A stretch of DNA of 64,000 nt from Acanthochlamys bracteata (GCA_019914995.1 CM034130.1:3596001-3660000); one strand, 5' to 3'; positions 35,890-47,360 are shown, numbered from the stretch's first letter. Translations and numbers: made by a program. Notes: generated from the sequence alone by a model not told the origin.

Positions 35890-36557
35890 ACAAGGTTTCT
35901 ATGTTTTGTACTTAATGTAGATATTGTATCTTACGTTTTCACGTTGATATAGTTGCAGGAGAATCTACCAGTTAGCGATCTCTGGATGAATGTCCCACAG
36001 AGTTATGACAACTGTTGTGAGTAATTATTAGTTCAGCAGTTAGTTTACTAAATAATCTCATTTATTGTCTGGTAATGATTTTTGTTTTTAATCAGTTTCC
36101 TTCATTTTAGTTTGCTTTCAATTCAGTCAAAACAAAATCTGTCTGTCTTAGCTGTACTTAAACCTCATGCTCCTTGGTGACATCTGCAGGCTGATGTAAA
36201 TCAGGGTCGAAGCTCCTTCCCCTGCATTGTTATTGTGGTGATCATCATGTGTTCAAGCTTCGCGTGGATATCTTACGAATTTGTTAGTTCAAATTTATTA
36301 TGTAACCTGGTAGAAAAAAAGTCTCAACTGCCAACAGTTTTGAGTTGGTACTGGTTATGTGCTTGAGAGCTAAGTCTAATTCGATGGTTTGTCTCTCTAT
36401 GTAGCATGTATGCATATTATCTTCACGGCTGTCGTACTGAATGCATCAAGGTTGTTTTCTTATGATGCCTAATTACATTGTATTCATTACTGATACAAAT
36501 GCTGACCGGGTTGGGTAGACTTAATCCCAAAGCACACCGGTTTACACCCAGTTGGAG
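35890..36557. other. Intergenic DNA downstream of the hAT remnant
   Basis: No gene is recognised. The first 150 bases could still be 3' exon or UTR of the hAT-derived gene (a possible acceptor TTGCAG lies near 35957). Confidence -1.
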
Positions 36558-37113
36558 TAGGGATGGCAATATGGGTTAACAGGTCAATTCTGGATCGACT
36601 CATATAATAATCGGGTCAAAATTGTTCAATTTTAATTTGATCCATTTATTTATATGGGTTAAAATTGTTAATCCTAATCCAACCTATTTATAATTGGATG
36701 AAATTCGGATCGACCTATTTAATAATTAAATTATTAAATAAAAATTATAAAAATTAAATTTTTAATAATATATATATATATATATTATATTAATTATAAT
36801 ATATTTTTGAAAAGAAAAATATAAATTTTGACAAATTTTATAAATTAAATAAAAATTAGTTAAAATTAAGATAAATTAAATATATATATATATATATACA
36901 CATTAAATTCAAATTTTTTGCTTTTTTTTTCTAAGTATTAAGTAATATATACTATATAAATAGTTATAGGATTAAACGGGTCAATTTCGGGTCGATCCGA
37001 ACCCGTTTAAATTTTTCGGGTTATTTTCGGATCGACTCGAACCCGAGTAAGACTTGATCCGAACCTGACGATTTCGGGTCGTTTTCAAGTTGGGTCGAAA
37101 TTTGCCACCCCTA
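36558..37113 (-). mobile_element. hAT-type non-autonomous element, copy E (short subfamily)
   Basis: It begins TAGGGATGGCAATATGGG and ends TTTGCCACCCCTA. Flanks AGTTGGAG (36550-36557) and AGTTGGAC (37114-37121) match at 7 of 8 positions. It shares the terminal regions (ATTCGGATCGACCTATTTAA and similar) with copy A, but its centre is a different TA-rich sequence. It is therefore a separate subfamily of about 556 bp. It is noncoding. Confidence -1.
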
Positions 37114-37402
37114 AGTTGGACATGATTTTTAGATGCTCTGCTTGTTTACCAACATTTCAAATTTCATATTTTTAAACATATTTTTCATATAAAATAAATA
37201 AAAAATTTAAATTATTTTTTTATTAATTTTTTTAAAATTTAATTTTAAAACTTTCTATTAATATAAAAACGTATTTTTTATTAAATATTTTGAAATTTTT
37301 AATTTAAATTTTTAAAATTTAAAAATTCAAGTTCACCTAGCAGGTAAACACGTCCTTAAAAACTTCCTCAGCTTCTTCTATTTGTAACTTCTTTTTTAAT
37401 AG

Positions 37403-38232
37403 TAGGAGTGACAATATATGACCCAATCTGAAAAAGTAACTCGAAACTAATATATTTAATTAGGATTACGGTTAGAAAATTTGATCCGTATAAATATATA
37501 GGTTGGATTAGAATTGAGCAAATTTGACCCGATTATTTAAATAAGTCGATCCGGATTAATTCGAAATTGATCCAACAATCCGATTGTCATATTTTAAAAA
37601 AATAATATTTGATTTTTTCTTTCCGTATATTAAAATATTAGCAATCAAAATAATCGATAATAGTAATTTATAAATTATTAAATTATAAAAAAATTTATAA
37701 TTAATTATTATAATTATATTTTAGTAAAATAGTATAAGATGAGAATTATAATATTATCGAAAGTATTATTATGTAGGTATTTTAATAATGACAAATTTAG
37801 CTTTCGTATAAAGATTTTTATCAAAATTTTGTTAGATAGTTATATTTATCAAAAAAATTTAACGAAATTATTAATATATATTTATAATTATAAAATTTCA
37901 GCTGTTAGCTCATATTTTTAAAAAATAAAAATAAATTTTTTAATAATTTAGGATCGATAAAAATACCAAAAAATACATATTTTGATGGGCATTCATTAAA
38001 TCTCGTCACTGCGCTCTTCATTACAACTGATGTTATAATTTTGTCGATGCTTTAAAAGTGTAGAATAAAAAATTAAAAATTTTAATTATTAAATATCGAT
38101 CCGATTATTAATAGGTTGAATTAAAATTGATAATTTTAATTCGTATAAATTCATAAATTAAATTAATTTTGAACGAATTTAATTTAATTATTAAATATTT
38201 CTATACTATCCACCTATCCAAATTGTACACTA
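37403..38232 (+). mobile_element. hAT-type non-autonomous element, copy F, just upstream of the plastid-protein gene
   Basis: It begins TAGGAGTGACAATATATGAC and ends near AATTGTACACTA, a worn inverted end. Flanks TTTAATAG (37395-37402) and ATTAATAC (38233-38240) match at 6 of 8 positions. It is about 830 bp, parallels copy D throughout, and ends fewer than 100 bp from the next start codon, so it probably forms part of that gene's promoter region. Confidence -1.
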
Positions 38233-38328
38233 ATTAATACGAATACCAATTTCAATTTTCCCATTCACCATCAAAACCTTTCTTCGTCTGTTGTTGTTGT
38301 TGTTTTTTCTCGTGATTCAACCAGCGCC

Positions 38329-38856
38329 ATGATTGTTCCTTGTTCTGTTATCAGAACTACAGCAGTTCTCTCTCGCAGCTGCTGCCTCTCCTCCGGCGGC
38401 CTCAGAGTTTTAGATTTCCATAAAAACTTCACTACCAACTTCAATCAGGTAACCCTCACAAATCTCCATTCGTGTAATTCAGAAGAATGTAATTAATAGT
38501 TGAACAAAATTCAACCTTTTCTCTTGTTTTGGTTGTAGAGGGGAAGGACAAGAAGGAAGCGTTACAGATGTAGGGCAACGTTGCAGCAGGATGCACCCTT
38601 TGCCATTGCCATGGGCGCTTGTATGCTGAACTCTCTCTTGTTTTCGGTGACTTCTGCCGGTCGAGACGATGAAGAAGGCGGAGCAATGGATTCTACTGAT
38701 ACAAGATTGGGTGTCATGGGGGTAATTAGCATCATCCCGTACTTCAACTGGCTGGTGAGTTTCAAGAACTTTCTAAGTATTTCAAATTATTGGAGCTATT
38801 TTTGCAATATTGTTCTCTGTTTGTTGCTGCTATTCCAGAGCTGGGTGTTTGCTTAG
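38329..38856 (+). CDS. Predicted plastid membrane protein, truncated by an early stop (probable decaying gene)
   Basis: Exons 38329-38448, 38539-38754 and from 38839 have good GT-AG borders in phase 0. The first 60 residues are rich in Ser, Arg and Thr with few acidic residues, like a transit peptide. They are followed by LQQDAPFAIAMGACMLNSLL, an acidic linker (DDEEGGAMDSTDTR), the hydrophobic GVMGVISIIPYFNW and then SWVFA. The frame ends at TAG (38854-38856), after 118 residues. Directly beyond the stop the same frame continues LDTGRQRYLVYTIVYLAPYLR, which fits the conserved SWVFAWLDTG...YLAPYLR of plant plastid membrane proteins as I remember them. This suggests a TGG-to-TAG change. The function of this family is unknown to me. 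The final exon expected after 38925 is missing or reduced to a scrap near 39140. Confidence -1.
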
Positions 38857-38922
38857 TTAGATACTGGGAGGCAGCGGTATCTTGTGTATACCATCGTGTA
38901 TTTGGCTCCGTACTTACGGTTG
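38857..38922 (+). pseudogene. Conserved-looking tail of the plastid-protein exon beyond the stop
   Basis: The frame downstream of TAG reads LDTGRQRYLVYTIVYLAPYL and runs into a possible donor (ACG/GTTGG). Preservation of coding quality here suggests that the stop is recent or that this is a sequence error. Confidence -1.
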
Positions 38923-38924
38923 GT

Positions 38925-39170
38925 TGATCACATTCTGAATTTGCTCACGATTAGTTGGCTCATAAAATTCTGAATTTTCTCTGTTTCCTTTGTGTTTCTT
39001 TTTTCTTTCTTTAAGATTAATTGTTTGTTGTGAAAAAGATGCAGCTAGTTCAGCATAAATTTGTATGATATATAGTCATTCTTTGGAAGTAAACTATTAA
39101 TCATGTACTGGAAAGTTTTTTCATGCTTAGAACTTACAGGAATTGTTAAACCTCCATCTCTCTCTGGGAG
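38925..39170. other. Downstream of plastid-protein gene
   Basis: No gene is seen. A TTACAG acceptor at 39133-39138 is followed by about 50 bases that might be a worn piece of the missing last exon, cut off by the half foldback copy at 39170. Confidence -1.
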
Positions 39171-39345
39171 GAGGGATAAGGGCAATCCCTTTCCTAAACG
39201 CACTCCATGGCAAAAAATGGCCGTGGAGATTTTCAAATTTAATACCGTTAGATATGAAGAATTATGAATCGGTAAGATGCTAACAATATTTTAGCTCAAT
39301 CGGATCAAAAATCAACCTCCATCCGATTACTTAATAATGATGATA
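39170..39345. mobile_element. Half copy of a foldback element
   Basis: CCGTGGAGATTTTCAAATTT, TACCGTTAGATATGAAGAAT and ACCTCCATCCGATTACTTAA match, with differences, one arm of the hairpin element at 54829-55214. The other arm is absent, and a (TA)n run follows. Confidence -1.
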
Positions 39346-39358
39346 GAAATTAATATAA

Positions 39359-39361
<3 letters not shown>

Positions 39362-39391
<30 letters not shown>
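39362..39391. repeat. (TA)n microsatellite
   Basis: About 15 uninterrupted TA units. A second long TA run lies at 43726-43752, on the other side of the FAR1/MULE remnant. Confidence -1.
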
Positions 39392-39394
<3 letters not shown>

Positions 39395-39439
39395 TGAGAT
39401 ATGTACATACTTATTACTGTACATAGACATCCACACATT

Positions 39440-41035
39440 TAATCTCAGCCGTCTGATCAAGTAATCAGATGGCTGAAAGAAAAAGAAAACGCGGAGAAAA
39501 AAAACTCGGTGCACCGCGTACTTATCCAATTTTCATGCGTTCCCTTTTATTCTTCTTCCTCGTCTCGCCCAAGCACGACTCTCTCTCGCCTCCCTCTCGA
39601 TCGTTCCTGCCGGTGCTCTCCCGCCGGCAGGTTTTGCTTTTCTTCGTTTCTTCTTCTTCCTCTCTTCCTCGGTGTGCTCTCGGCGATTCTTCCTCTCTTC
39701 GGGCGGAAATGAGCGTGCGCGTGGATCGGTTCGGGTTTCGCCGTCGACCATGATTAAGAGAATCCGTCGACATGAATGGGAAATTCCCTCTGTCTCCCTC
39801 CTATGTTGCTTCTCTTAGCTTTAATTTCACCCATTCCGGTGATATTTACGGTCCGGCTGGCTAAGGCTGCTCCGACTCGCCGCGGTAAGGTAATTTTTTT
39901 AATTCTTGATTTCCTTCTCTCAATTGACGTTCTCCTTCGAACACGTAATTTTGTTGAGTTTTTCTGAATTTTTCTCTCAGAATTGGCACGACCAACCGGC
40001 TCACCTAGGATGCTGTCGAAGACGATGTTACTGTAAGGTTGAATTTGTAATAATTTTATTAGTTTGCTTCACATTGTGGTAAGCTCTTGGTTGTTTTTGT
40101 TCAATTTTTTATTTTTTGGTGAGTCGATTTTGTTCAGTTTTTTCGTTGGCTGATGATGTTCGGCGTGTTTTTTTTTTCTTTTCTGTTACAGGAAGAGTTC
40201 ATGCAGTGTCAAAGATTTGCTCAAAGCATTCGAGAAAAAGGTTCAAAGCTGCTCACGGCTCACCATAATTTCTGTTATATTTTTTGAATTTCTTCTCAGC
40301 TGTAGCAGCTTCCTAAGCTCATGTTGTGTCATTCCTGTCAAGATTTCATTCCTAAGCTGCAGCAGCTGAAAAAATTAATTCCTGTCAAGATTTCTGAATG
40401 TTCACATTCCTGTGCTTGTACTGTCAATCTGTTTGTCTTGTAAAGTAGCTGTTGTGTTTAGAACAAAGAAAGTTGAGAAAATGAATTACCTTCTTTGTAA
40501 TTGTGGTGAATGGAATGAAGGATGGAATGAAGGAAGTGTTCTGGATGAATTATTTTGCCAAATCTGTCAATGATTTTCTTGTGGCTGAATTATTCTGAAT
40601 GAATGACAGTCAGTTGTGAATAAAGTGTTGTTTTAATGCAGTAACGAATGAAATCGTTGTGAATGCTATGAATGAAGCTGTTGAATCAGTAAGTGGAGAA
40701 TGGATTACTTAATCTATTCAACTAATGTAATCAGTAAGTGTTGGCACTAATTAAATTATTAAACTTTTATTAAGTTTGTATTAAATTAAAATCAATTGTA
40801 ATATTAGCAGGTTGTTGCTTATACGAAAATATTATTTTAAGAGGTATGGGTGATCATTAACTGCATGAATGGACAGAGCGCAGGAGATAGCTAACCGTCT
40901 CTGTTCTTTCTTTCCTCCTTTCTCTGTTTTGTTTTTTGCTCTCTGTTTTGCTCGTTTTCACTATTCTTTTTTTGCTTCTTTATTCATTTTTTTCTCGTCT
41001 TAAACCTTCTCCTTAACATTCTAAACTCCAGCACT
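39440..41035 (+). other. Leader-like region upstream of the FAR1/MULE remnant
   Basis: A GC- and CT-rich stretch (39540-39900) resembles a transcribed leader. It contains a short inverted repeat CCGTCTGAT...ATCAGATGG (near 39449-39474). Possible exon borders follow: CGCCGCG/GTAAGG near 39885, TCTCAG/AATTGG near 39980, and TTACAG/GAAGAG near 40190. Open frames here (for example 39469-39753) are Ser/Arg-rich and look like leader sequence. It may be the 5' UTR of the FAR1-like gene or the end of its transposon. Confidence -1.
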
Positions 41036-43330
41036 ATGGCACATGAATTAAAAAGTATTTGTTTGTCAAGCAAATTTACAGCATTACTATTTCATTCATT
41101 ACTATATTTTAAAATTTGTTTCTCTTTTTCAAAAAATTCAGATTTTGAGTTTGGTTCTCCTCTTTCAAATTCGAACGCAACAAATGAAAATGTCAAGTCA
41201 CCGCATGCAGAGATAATATTTGGCAGCCTTGATGAAGCGAAACAGTTCTATATAAATTATGAAAAATTCAATGGATTTAGTGCGGTGTTTCAAGTACAAA
41301 TAAGAGAGTTCGAGGTTCAGATAAAGTGACTACTTGCCAAATAACTTGTGATCGTTTTGGAAATCATATGAGCCACCCAAAACAAAGTACAGAATAAGAA
41401 TTAAAAAAGAGAAGTACGAGTACGGCGAAATGCAGATGTCATGCAACAATGAGAGTAACAAAATAAGCTATTGGATTGTGGAAAGTTGTGACGTATATTA
41501 ATAAGCACAATAACGATCTAGTTAGTCCAGCAAAGAGGATGCTCATGTCTGTTTGTAAAAATATACCTCCTGCAGCTAAGTGCTTGATTGATTCATTTCG
41601 GGATGAAGGCTTACCCGTCAATAAAGTTGCAAATATATTTGATGAACCACAAAATAGTTTTGATGACAGGGATTGCTGGAATCATTGTGCCATTTGAAGG
41701 AGTACAAAAAACCTTTTGGAGGTGATGCTACCGTAGTGCTTGATTTCTTTAAAAAAAAGTATAGAAGATCGAAATTTTTTTTATGCAATACAAATGGATA
41801 ACGAAACAAGGGCAATCAATTTTTTTTGGATAGATGGTCGGTCACGTATTCAATATGAATATTTTGTGTGACGTGATATTTTTTGACACTACATATAGAT
41901 AGAATATGTATGACATGCCATTTGCGACATTCACTAGAGTTAACCATCACATGCAGTCAATCCAGTTTGGTTGTGCATTACTTTTGGATGAGACAGAAGA
42001 ATCATTTCAATGGCTTTTTGAAACATAGCTTGCAGCTATGGGCGGGCGTGCCCTATTTTCAATCATGACAGATCAAGATATAGCTATGACAGCAGCTATT
42101 GCGAAGGTATTTCAAAATACACGACATAGATTTTGTTTATGGCATGTTATGAAAAAATTTGCCCAAAAACTTTCACATATTTATTTCAAGAAGTCAAAAT
42201 TTAAGAAGGATATCAAGTCGTGTATTCGGGATACTTATATCCCTAACACCTTTGAAAAGAGATGGGAGTAATTGATATGTGCATATGAGTTGTAGAAAAA
42301 TGAATGGCTTCAAGGAATATACGAGATTTGACAAAATAGGTACATGTCTATCACTTGAATACATTCTATGCAGGCACTAACACTACTGGACACTCTGAAC
42401 GTATGAATGCTACATATAAGAATTTTTTTCAACCAACAATAACTCTCCGAGAATTTGTATTGAAGAACGACAAGTTTTTGAGTAGAATGGTTGAAAAAGA
42501 AAAAAAAAGAAGATTATATCAGTGAACATTCATCTCGTATTATCAATGGTAATTCACTTGTTTTGAAATATGCAGCAAAAATATATATAAGGAATGTGCA
42601 CGAGAAATTCAAGACAGAATTTGAGAAAGCTGAAATAGAGTATGCCCTTTACGATGATGAAAAAGATAGTGACGGCTACATGACTTATATTTATAAGTCT
42701 CTAGTGGAAGGTGATCGGCGTGAGTGGAAGGTAAAATTTTGTCCATCAACAAAGGAAAGTAACTGTGAATGTAAACTTTTTGAATTTATGAGGATTCCTT
42801 GTGGGCACCTTATAAAGGTTTTTCAAAGTCGTGATATAGAGATACCAAATCAGTTTGTCCTTAAAAGATGGATGAAAGAGGCTAATAAATATAGAGCCAA
42901 CTACGACGGTGGACCAGTAAAGAGCAATGAGAAGTCTGAGCTATTGAGAACTACACAACTTCAAATAGTTTTCAATCAATTGATTTATGAAGCGGCCAAA
43001 ACAGACGAGGGATATCAAATCATGTTGCGAACATCACAAGAACTATCACAACGGCTCAGAAAAGTAAGAAAGATTAATGATAGGGATAAGATTACTGTTG
43101 ACACTTCATGTACCAATGACAGCTCATCAGCACCAATTGATGCCTCTCAAGTTTTACTTTTAAATCCCAATATCTCACAAATCAATGGAAAAAAAAAAGA
43201 AAAAAATGTTTATAAGGGCAGTACTAGAATTAAAGGAGGTTTGGAGAGAGCTACTTCAAGAGCCAAAGCGAAAACGGGAAGAAAAAAAGAAGGAAATATT
43301 TATAAGGGCAGTACTGTCTTACCGGATTGA
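41036..43330 (+). pseudogene. FAR1-related / MULE transposase remnant
   Basis: Domains of the FAR1/FHY3 family, which descends from MULE transposases, occur in order. A FAR1 N-terminal zinc-finger domain starts with EIIFGSLDEAKQFYINYEKF (about 41210). HNNDLVSPAKRMLMS follows (about 41510), then the MULE transposase core with IMTDQDIAMTAAIAKVF and RHRFCLWHVMKKFA (about 42065-42160), and a SWIM zinc finger with CECKLFEFMRIPCGHL (about 42767-42814). The last 279-codon frame (42491-43330) is intact. Upstream, at least four frame changes or stops interrupt the protein (stops at 41329 and 41697, a frame change near 41690, another between 42271 and 42491). The SWIM half ends with two copies of a KGST-containing K-rich phrase. 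Either a dead FAR1-type MULE or a decayed host FRS gene is possible. The terminal inverted repeats are not certain. Confidence -1.
43190..43318 (+). repeat. Short internal duplication in the FAR1-like tail
   Basis: A lysine-rich stretch followed by TTATAAGGGCAGTACT occurs at about 43192-43225 and again at 43281-43316. It encodes K..NVYKGST and K..NIYKGST. Confidence -1.
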
Positions 43331-43725
43331 AGCTCGCCGGCCGATGTTTTAGGGTTTGGGCTGAGTAGGGTTCTCGAACGAAGTTGATTGAAAAGAGCCA
43401 TTGAACCTGAAATTGAAGGAAAGAGAAGACATTAGACAGTAAATGCTTAAAATTTTCGGCAGAAATCGACGATCGCCTGCTCGGAGAGGCGATGTCAGGA
43501 TCCGCTCGGGAGAAGAAGGAAAGCCCTCGGGAGAGAAGGAAAGAAAATGAGAGAAAAAAATATAAAAAAATATCGATTATACTGTATAAAAGCACGCGAA
43601 ATGACGAGCGTATTCTTACACTGTATTTACATAAAGCAGCAAATGCGAGTTTTATCAGGACCATCCAATCCATATCTGATGTGCGTAATGTGCGCGCACA
43701 TTAAACTGTGTGCTCATATCTTATA
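43331..43725 (+). other. 3' flank of the FAR1-like remnant
   Basis: GC-richer sequence with CGGGAGAGAAGGAAAG-type repeats, then an 18-base perfect palindrome (TAATGTGCGCGCACATTA) at 43686-43703. Short similarities in inverted orientation to 39425-39490 (CACACATTTAAT, CAGATGG) hint that the two flanks may be transposon ends. They are too weak to call by eye. Confidence -1.
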
Positions 43726-43752
43726 GATAGATATATATATATATATATATAT

Positions 43753-45308
43753 AATGCAAGTCAATTAGGATGAAATCAGGTAGAAATAATATTGAAAATT
43801 GGTATAGATATGGTATTATACACAGAACTTATGTTGTATGTGAGAGGGTTGACATTAATTGGCTCAAGATTTAATTAGCAAAGAAGGCATTGTTTAAATT
43901 TATCTAAATTATTAATTACCAGTTTTACGATTGGGATTGGACTGAACTAGTGAGCATCTCTGGTACGTTTTGGAAATGATTATTAAAAAAAATTTTAGCA
44001 AAAAATATTTTAAAATTTTTTTTTAAATAAATATTATTTTTTGTAATTAAAAATTAAAAAAATAATTAATTTTCATATTTATTTTTTTATTAAAATAAAA
44101 TTTTTGATATAAGAAGTTGAATTCAAAGTCTAAAAGAACGCGCACTACATATCTGCTTTTTTTATGTTGGGCAAAAATATTGAAGAACCCAAGCACACAG
44201 TTAACTTTTTCGCCGGGCCTTTTTGATGTTGGGCTTTTGTTGCGTTCCGAAATTTCACGTCTCTTTAATTTTGGCCCACCATTTATTCTATAGTACCATA
44301 GCAGTGAATATTACAAATCAACCAAACATCTTATTTCCATCATTTTTCTAAGAGGAGAGAGAGTGTGTGTGAAAGAGAATAAATTAAACATCTTATTCGT
44401 TATTCCTTGGCGAGGCGGTTTACTTGTTATATTATTTATAACAGGACATATAAGAGCATTTTAAATTGTAAATTTTTTTTTTGTTAAATTTTAAGTTATA
44501 AATAGTTCATATATTTCGATTATATAAAAAATTTAAAATTTGATTTTTATATGCAAAATTTAGTTCTAATTTTTTATTTACTTTTTTAACTTTTAATATA
44601 TTTTAAAAAATTATTGAAATATAAATATTAAATTTTACTTTTATTTTATTTTTAAAAAAATTTTAATTTTAATTTTTCATTTTCAAGAAAATCTACATAG
44701 TTGATGGCAACTATAAGGATGTTATTGTCATATCCCAATGAGCCGCGACGGCATCCTACTTGGCGGCGGTGAGGTAGAGAGTAGCTGTAGGATATCCCTA
44801 CAAGTATAGACATTTCCTAACCTTAGCATTGTACGATTCTTCATTTTGGCATGATATGATTTTTTGGCAGGTGAATAGTGCCAAACAATTATTTTACGAA
44901 AAGAATAGTTCTCGAGATAGTGCCATTTCCTAAAAGATGTTTTAGTAGTCTCCAAAGCTCATGCCCAACTTTCATATACTGCAAATTTCTATAGCATAGA
45001 TGCAAAAATTATGGCGCAGATAATTTTCACTGGCTAAACAGATCAACTTCTACATAACCCCTGCGAAGATCGAAGCAATATATAGAGAGAGTGAGTATAT
45101 AACAAAATAAGATCCCTCAATGTTCTCGAGTCTGCTCCAAATGGTTCAAAATTTACTGGAAGGGAAATCAAAAGATAATGTACGTGTAATCTTTTACCAT
45201 TCCATATAGCTACCACAGATCCAACAAAAAGAAAACGCTCAGCAGCATGCACTACTTGTCTCCTAGTAAAGAAATATTTACTTGCAATAATCCATCCTGC
45301 TACAGATA
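43753..45308. other. Intergenic DNA and probable 3' UTR of the PP2-A gene
   Basis: No gene is recognised. The part nearest 45308 is probably the 3' UTR of the PP2-A gene. GGGCC/GGCCC-type motifs at 44211-44280 resemble promoter elements but no gene start follows them. Two AT-rich repeats (43970-44110 and 44450-44690) belong to, or resemble, the family seen at 48.4 kb. Confidence -1.
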
Positions 45309-46920
45309 TCAAATCCAAGCAAAGTTCTTCGGGTATAGCAGCACCGAATCTAAGCACAACCCTCCTTTCGTATGGGTGCAATCAATCTGCACCATAGAGA
45401 ACTTAACTATCATCTCACCAGAAGATGGTTTGTCTTCTACAACAAAATCACCGACGTGGTGATGTATCCATGTCCCAGGTGCGTCTAAAAAGCACTGGGA
45501 CATCGCCTTCTGCCCATCGGATGTGGATAGTTGGAAACGAACGGGCTTTATGTTCCAGCCATGGACGTGTTCAGGGCTGCAGACCCGTCTGCCTAGCCGT
45601 TTTGATGCCCTGCCTAAATGCACACGGAAGAATAAACTGTATGTGTCTGGAGGGAACTGGAATTTGATCTCACCTCCTACCTCGAACCACCATATCTGTT
45701 GAAGGTACGCGACCGTGCGAAATCTGTGCAATGAAAGAAATTTCATTAGATCTTTTTCCGCCTTCTGTCAGATGCCGTGATATTGTTTGCAGAAGATTGA
45801 AAATCAGAATTTGATATAACTAATGCTAGAAACAAGCAAAAGCATACTGGCTCTTTCTGATCATAAGCCGTATATATGTTAAATGATCGGTATCTGTTTT
45901 AAATAAGTTGAAATTTTCATGCAATTGTGTACTTCTGAAAAATTGGCATTGTCTAGTAATACAGACCAAAGGCAAGGAGCAAAATGGGAATATTGAAGAA
46001 AGCAAAGAAAATTGATTGAATTTTGAATATGAATGACAACTGTACCTAGATTCTTCTGTAGGAATGTAATTCCAATATCTCCGGTCATCGATCCCGGTGA
46101 TCGATAAAGCTTTTGAAGAGATCGACATGCAAATTCCTCCGCCACATCTATCCAACCAGAATTCCTGAAACGTACCAAACATTTCAATCATCATCAACTA
46201 GTAGAAAACAGATGATTAACTACAAATTAAAGCCCTCAACTTTTTAAGGAAAGGTATCAAAACCCCAATTTGATCAAGTTCTATGCAGAAAATAAAACTA
46301 AAATATCTCCAATCTAATCAGTTTTTTAGAAAGGGAAAACTTTTTTTAAAAATCAGATTGAATGTTTATAAATTTGTGATGCTCATTAATTCTTTGTTAT
46401 AAGAGAAAAAACAAAAGAAAGAATCTCGTGCTTCTTTTTTACCCCTGTTTTGCAAATCGCCAATCACACAAAAAGAAAAAAAAAAAAGAATAATCAAATT
46501 TAAAATCCCAAAAGCAGCAAAAAATTTCATGCACTTTTATCTTTTGACAAGAGCACAAGAATAAATAATTAAAAAATAAAAAAGAAATCTCTAAAAGGCT
46601 CAACTAATTACCTTCGTTCCACCATCAAACGCATTGGGTTGACACAACCGTGCATAAATCTCCTTTTTAGTAAGTCGTCGGCCGGATTTCTTCCTATCTT
46701 TCTCCGCCTTGCCAATCAAATACATATAATTCTTCGGCAATTTCTTTTCCCAAACGCAATCAGCTGACGCAGCTCCTCGAAACACCCGGCCAAGTCTCGC
46801 GAGCCGACAGATCTCTTCAGGCTCAAGCCGTGCCAAAATTTCCGCTACGCAACTTTCCGGGAGATCGCCGAGCCCTGTGGGCTCTACTTGTCCTTCCATA
46901 CTTGATGCCCCTGCTCCCAT
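45309..46920 (-). CDS. PP2-A13: F-box protein PP2-A13-like (phloem protein 2-A family)
   Basis: Three exons, 46920-46612, 46164-46046 and 45723-45309, are GT-AG with consistent phases and encode 280 residues, the usual length of F-box PP2-A proteins. The F-box is near residues 13-55 (LGDLPESCVAEILARLEPEE, then ICRLARLGRVFRGAASAD). The PP2 lectin-like domain follows, with ISSKALSITGIDDRRYWNYI, LQQIWWFEVGGE, TYSLFFRVHLGR and CTHTKGGLCLDSVLLYPK. Such proteins are expected to act as substrate receptors of SCF ubiquitin ligases, with the C-terminal half binding glycans or protein partners. I chose the second in-frame ATG (46920), giving MGAGASSMEG, because family members start MGA. An upstream in-frame ATG at 46962 exists. 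Which of PP2-A11 to A15 it matches cannot be fixed from memory. No damage is seen. Confidence -1.
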
Positions 46921-47360
46921 CAATATGGAAACACAGGTCACACAACTCAACACAACAATCAATGTCGTTTGTCGCCTCTCTTTCTATAAGCTCAATCTTT
47001 TGGACCAAAAAATTAATCTAATGGCGGTAGAGAGTGAGGCTCTTGGAAGAGAGAAGGATCGTGGAGCGGCAGAAAGAGCTGTGAAGAGGGTTGAGATGAT
47101 CGGAGAGGCTGATCAGAATCAGATTAATGAATCCACCACCCATTCGTTTCGAAATCTATGTAACTATCTATCTCTTCAATCTTTCTAAATTTTGGCTTTT
47201 TTTCTTCTTCTTCGTTGGTCGTGTTGTTGTCGTTGGTGAGCTGGTGTTTGGTTGTTAGGGAGTTCTCTTTTTTTTTCCCCTTCGTTGAAGAAATGAAAGA
47301 GGATCGAAATGGATAGTTTCTACATGAAGAACAACGGCCAAGCGCTATATATAGCTCTTT
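46921..47360 (-). promoter_or_regulatory. 5' UTR and TATA box of the PP2-A gene
   Basis: A TATA box (CTATATATAG, 47345-47354) lies on the minus-strand promoter side. Transcription starting about 30 bases downstream would give a leader of roughly 400 nt with CT/GA-rich tracts. Open frames on the other strand here are probably accidental. Confidence -1.

Noticed and set aside
36760-36900. TA-rich runs within copy E as a separate satellite
   Set aside because: They are short microsatellite tracts within the element's AT-rich centre and not an independent array.
42997-43673. Minus-strand frame of 140 codons at 43251-43673
   Set aside because: It is antisense to the FAR1-like tail and its purine-rich flank and has no coding features of its own.
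45043-45667. Plus- and minus-strand frames overlapping the PP2-A last exon
   Set aside because: The spliced minus-strand PP2-A exon explains the coding signal. The other frames are shadows.
46921-46962. An earlier PP2-A start at 46962
   Set aside because: The extra 14 residues (MIVVLSCVTCVSIL) are hydrophobic and unlike the MGA start of family members. They look like leader sequence in frame.
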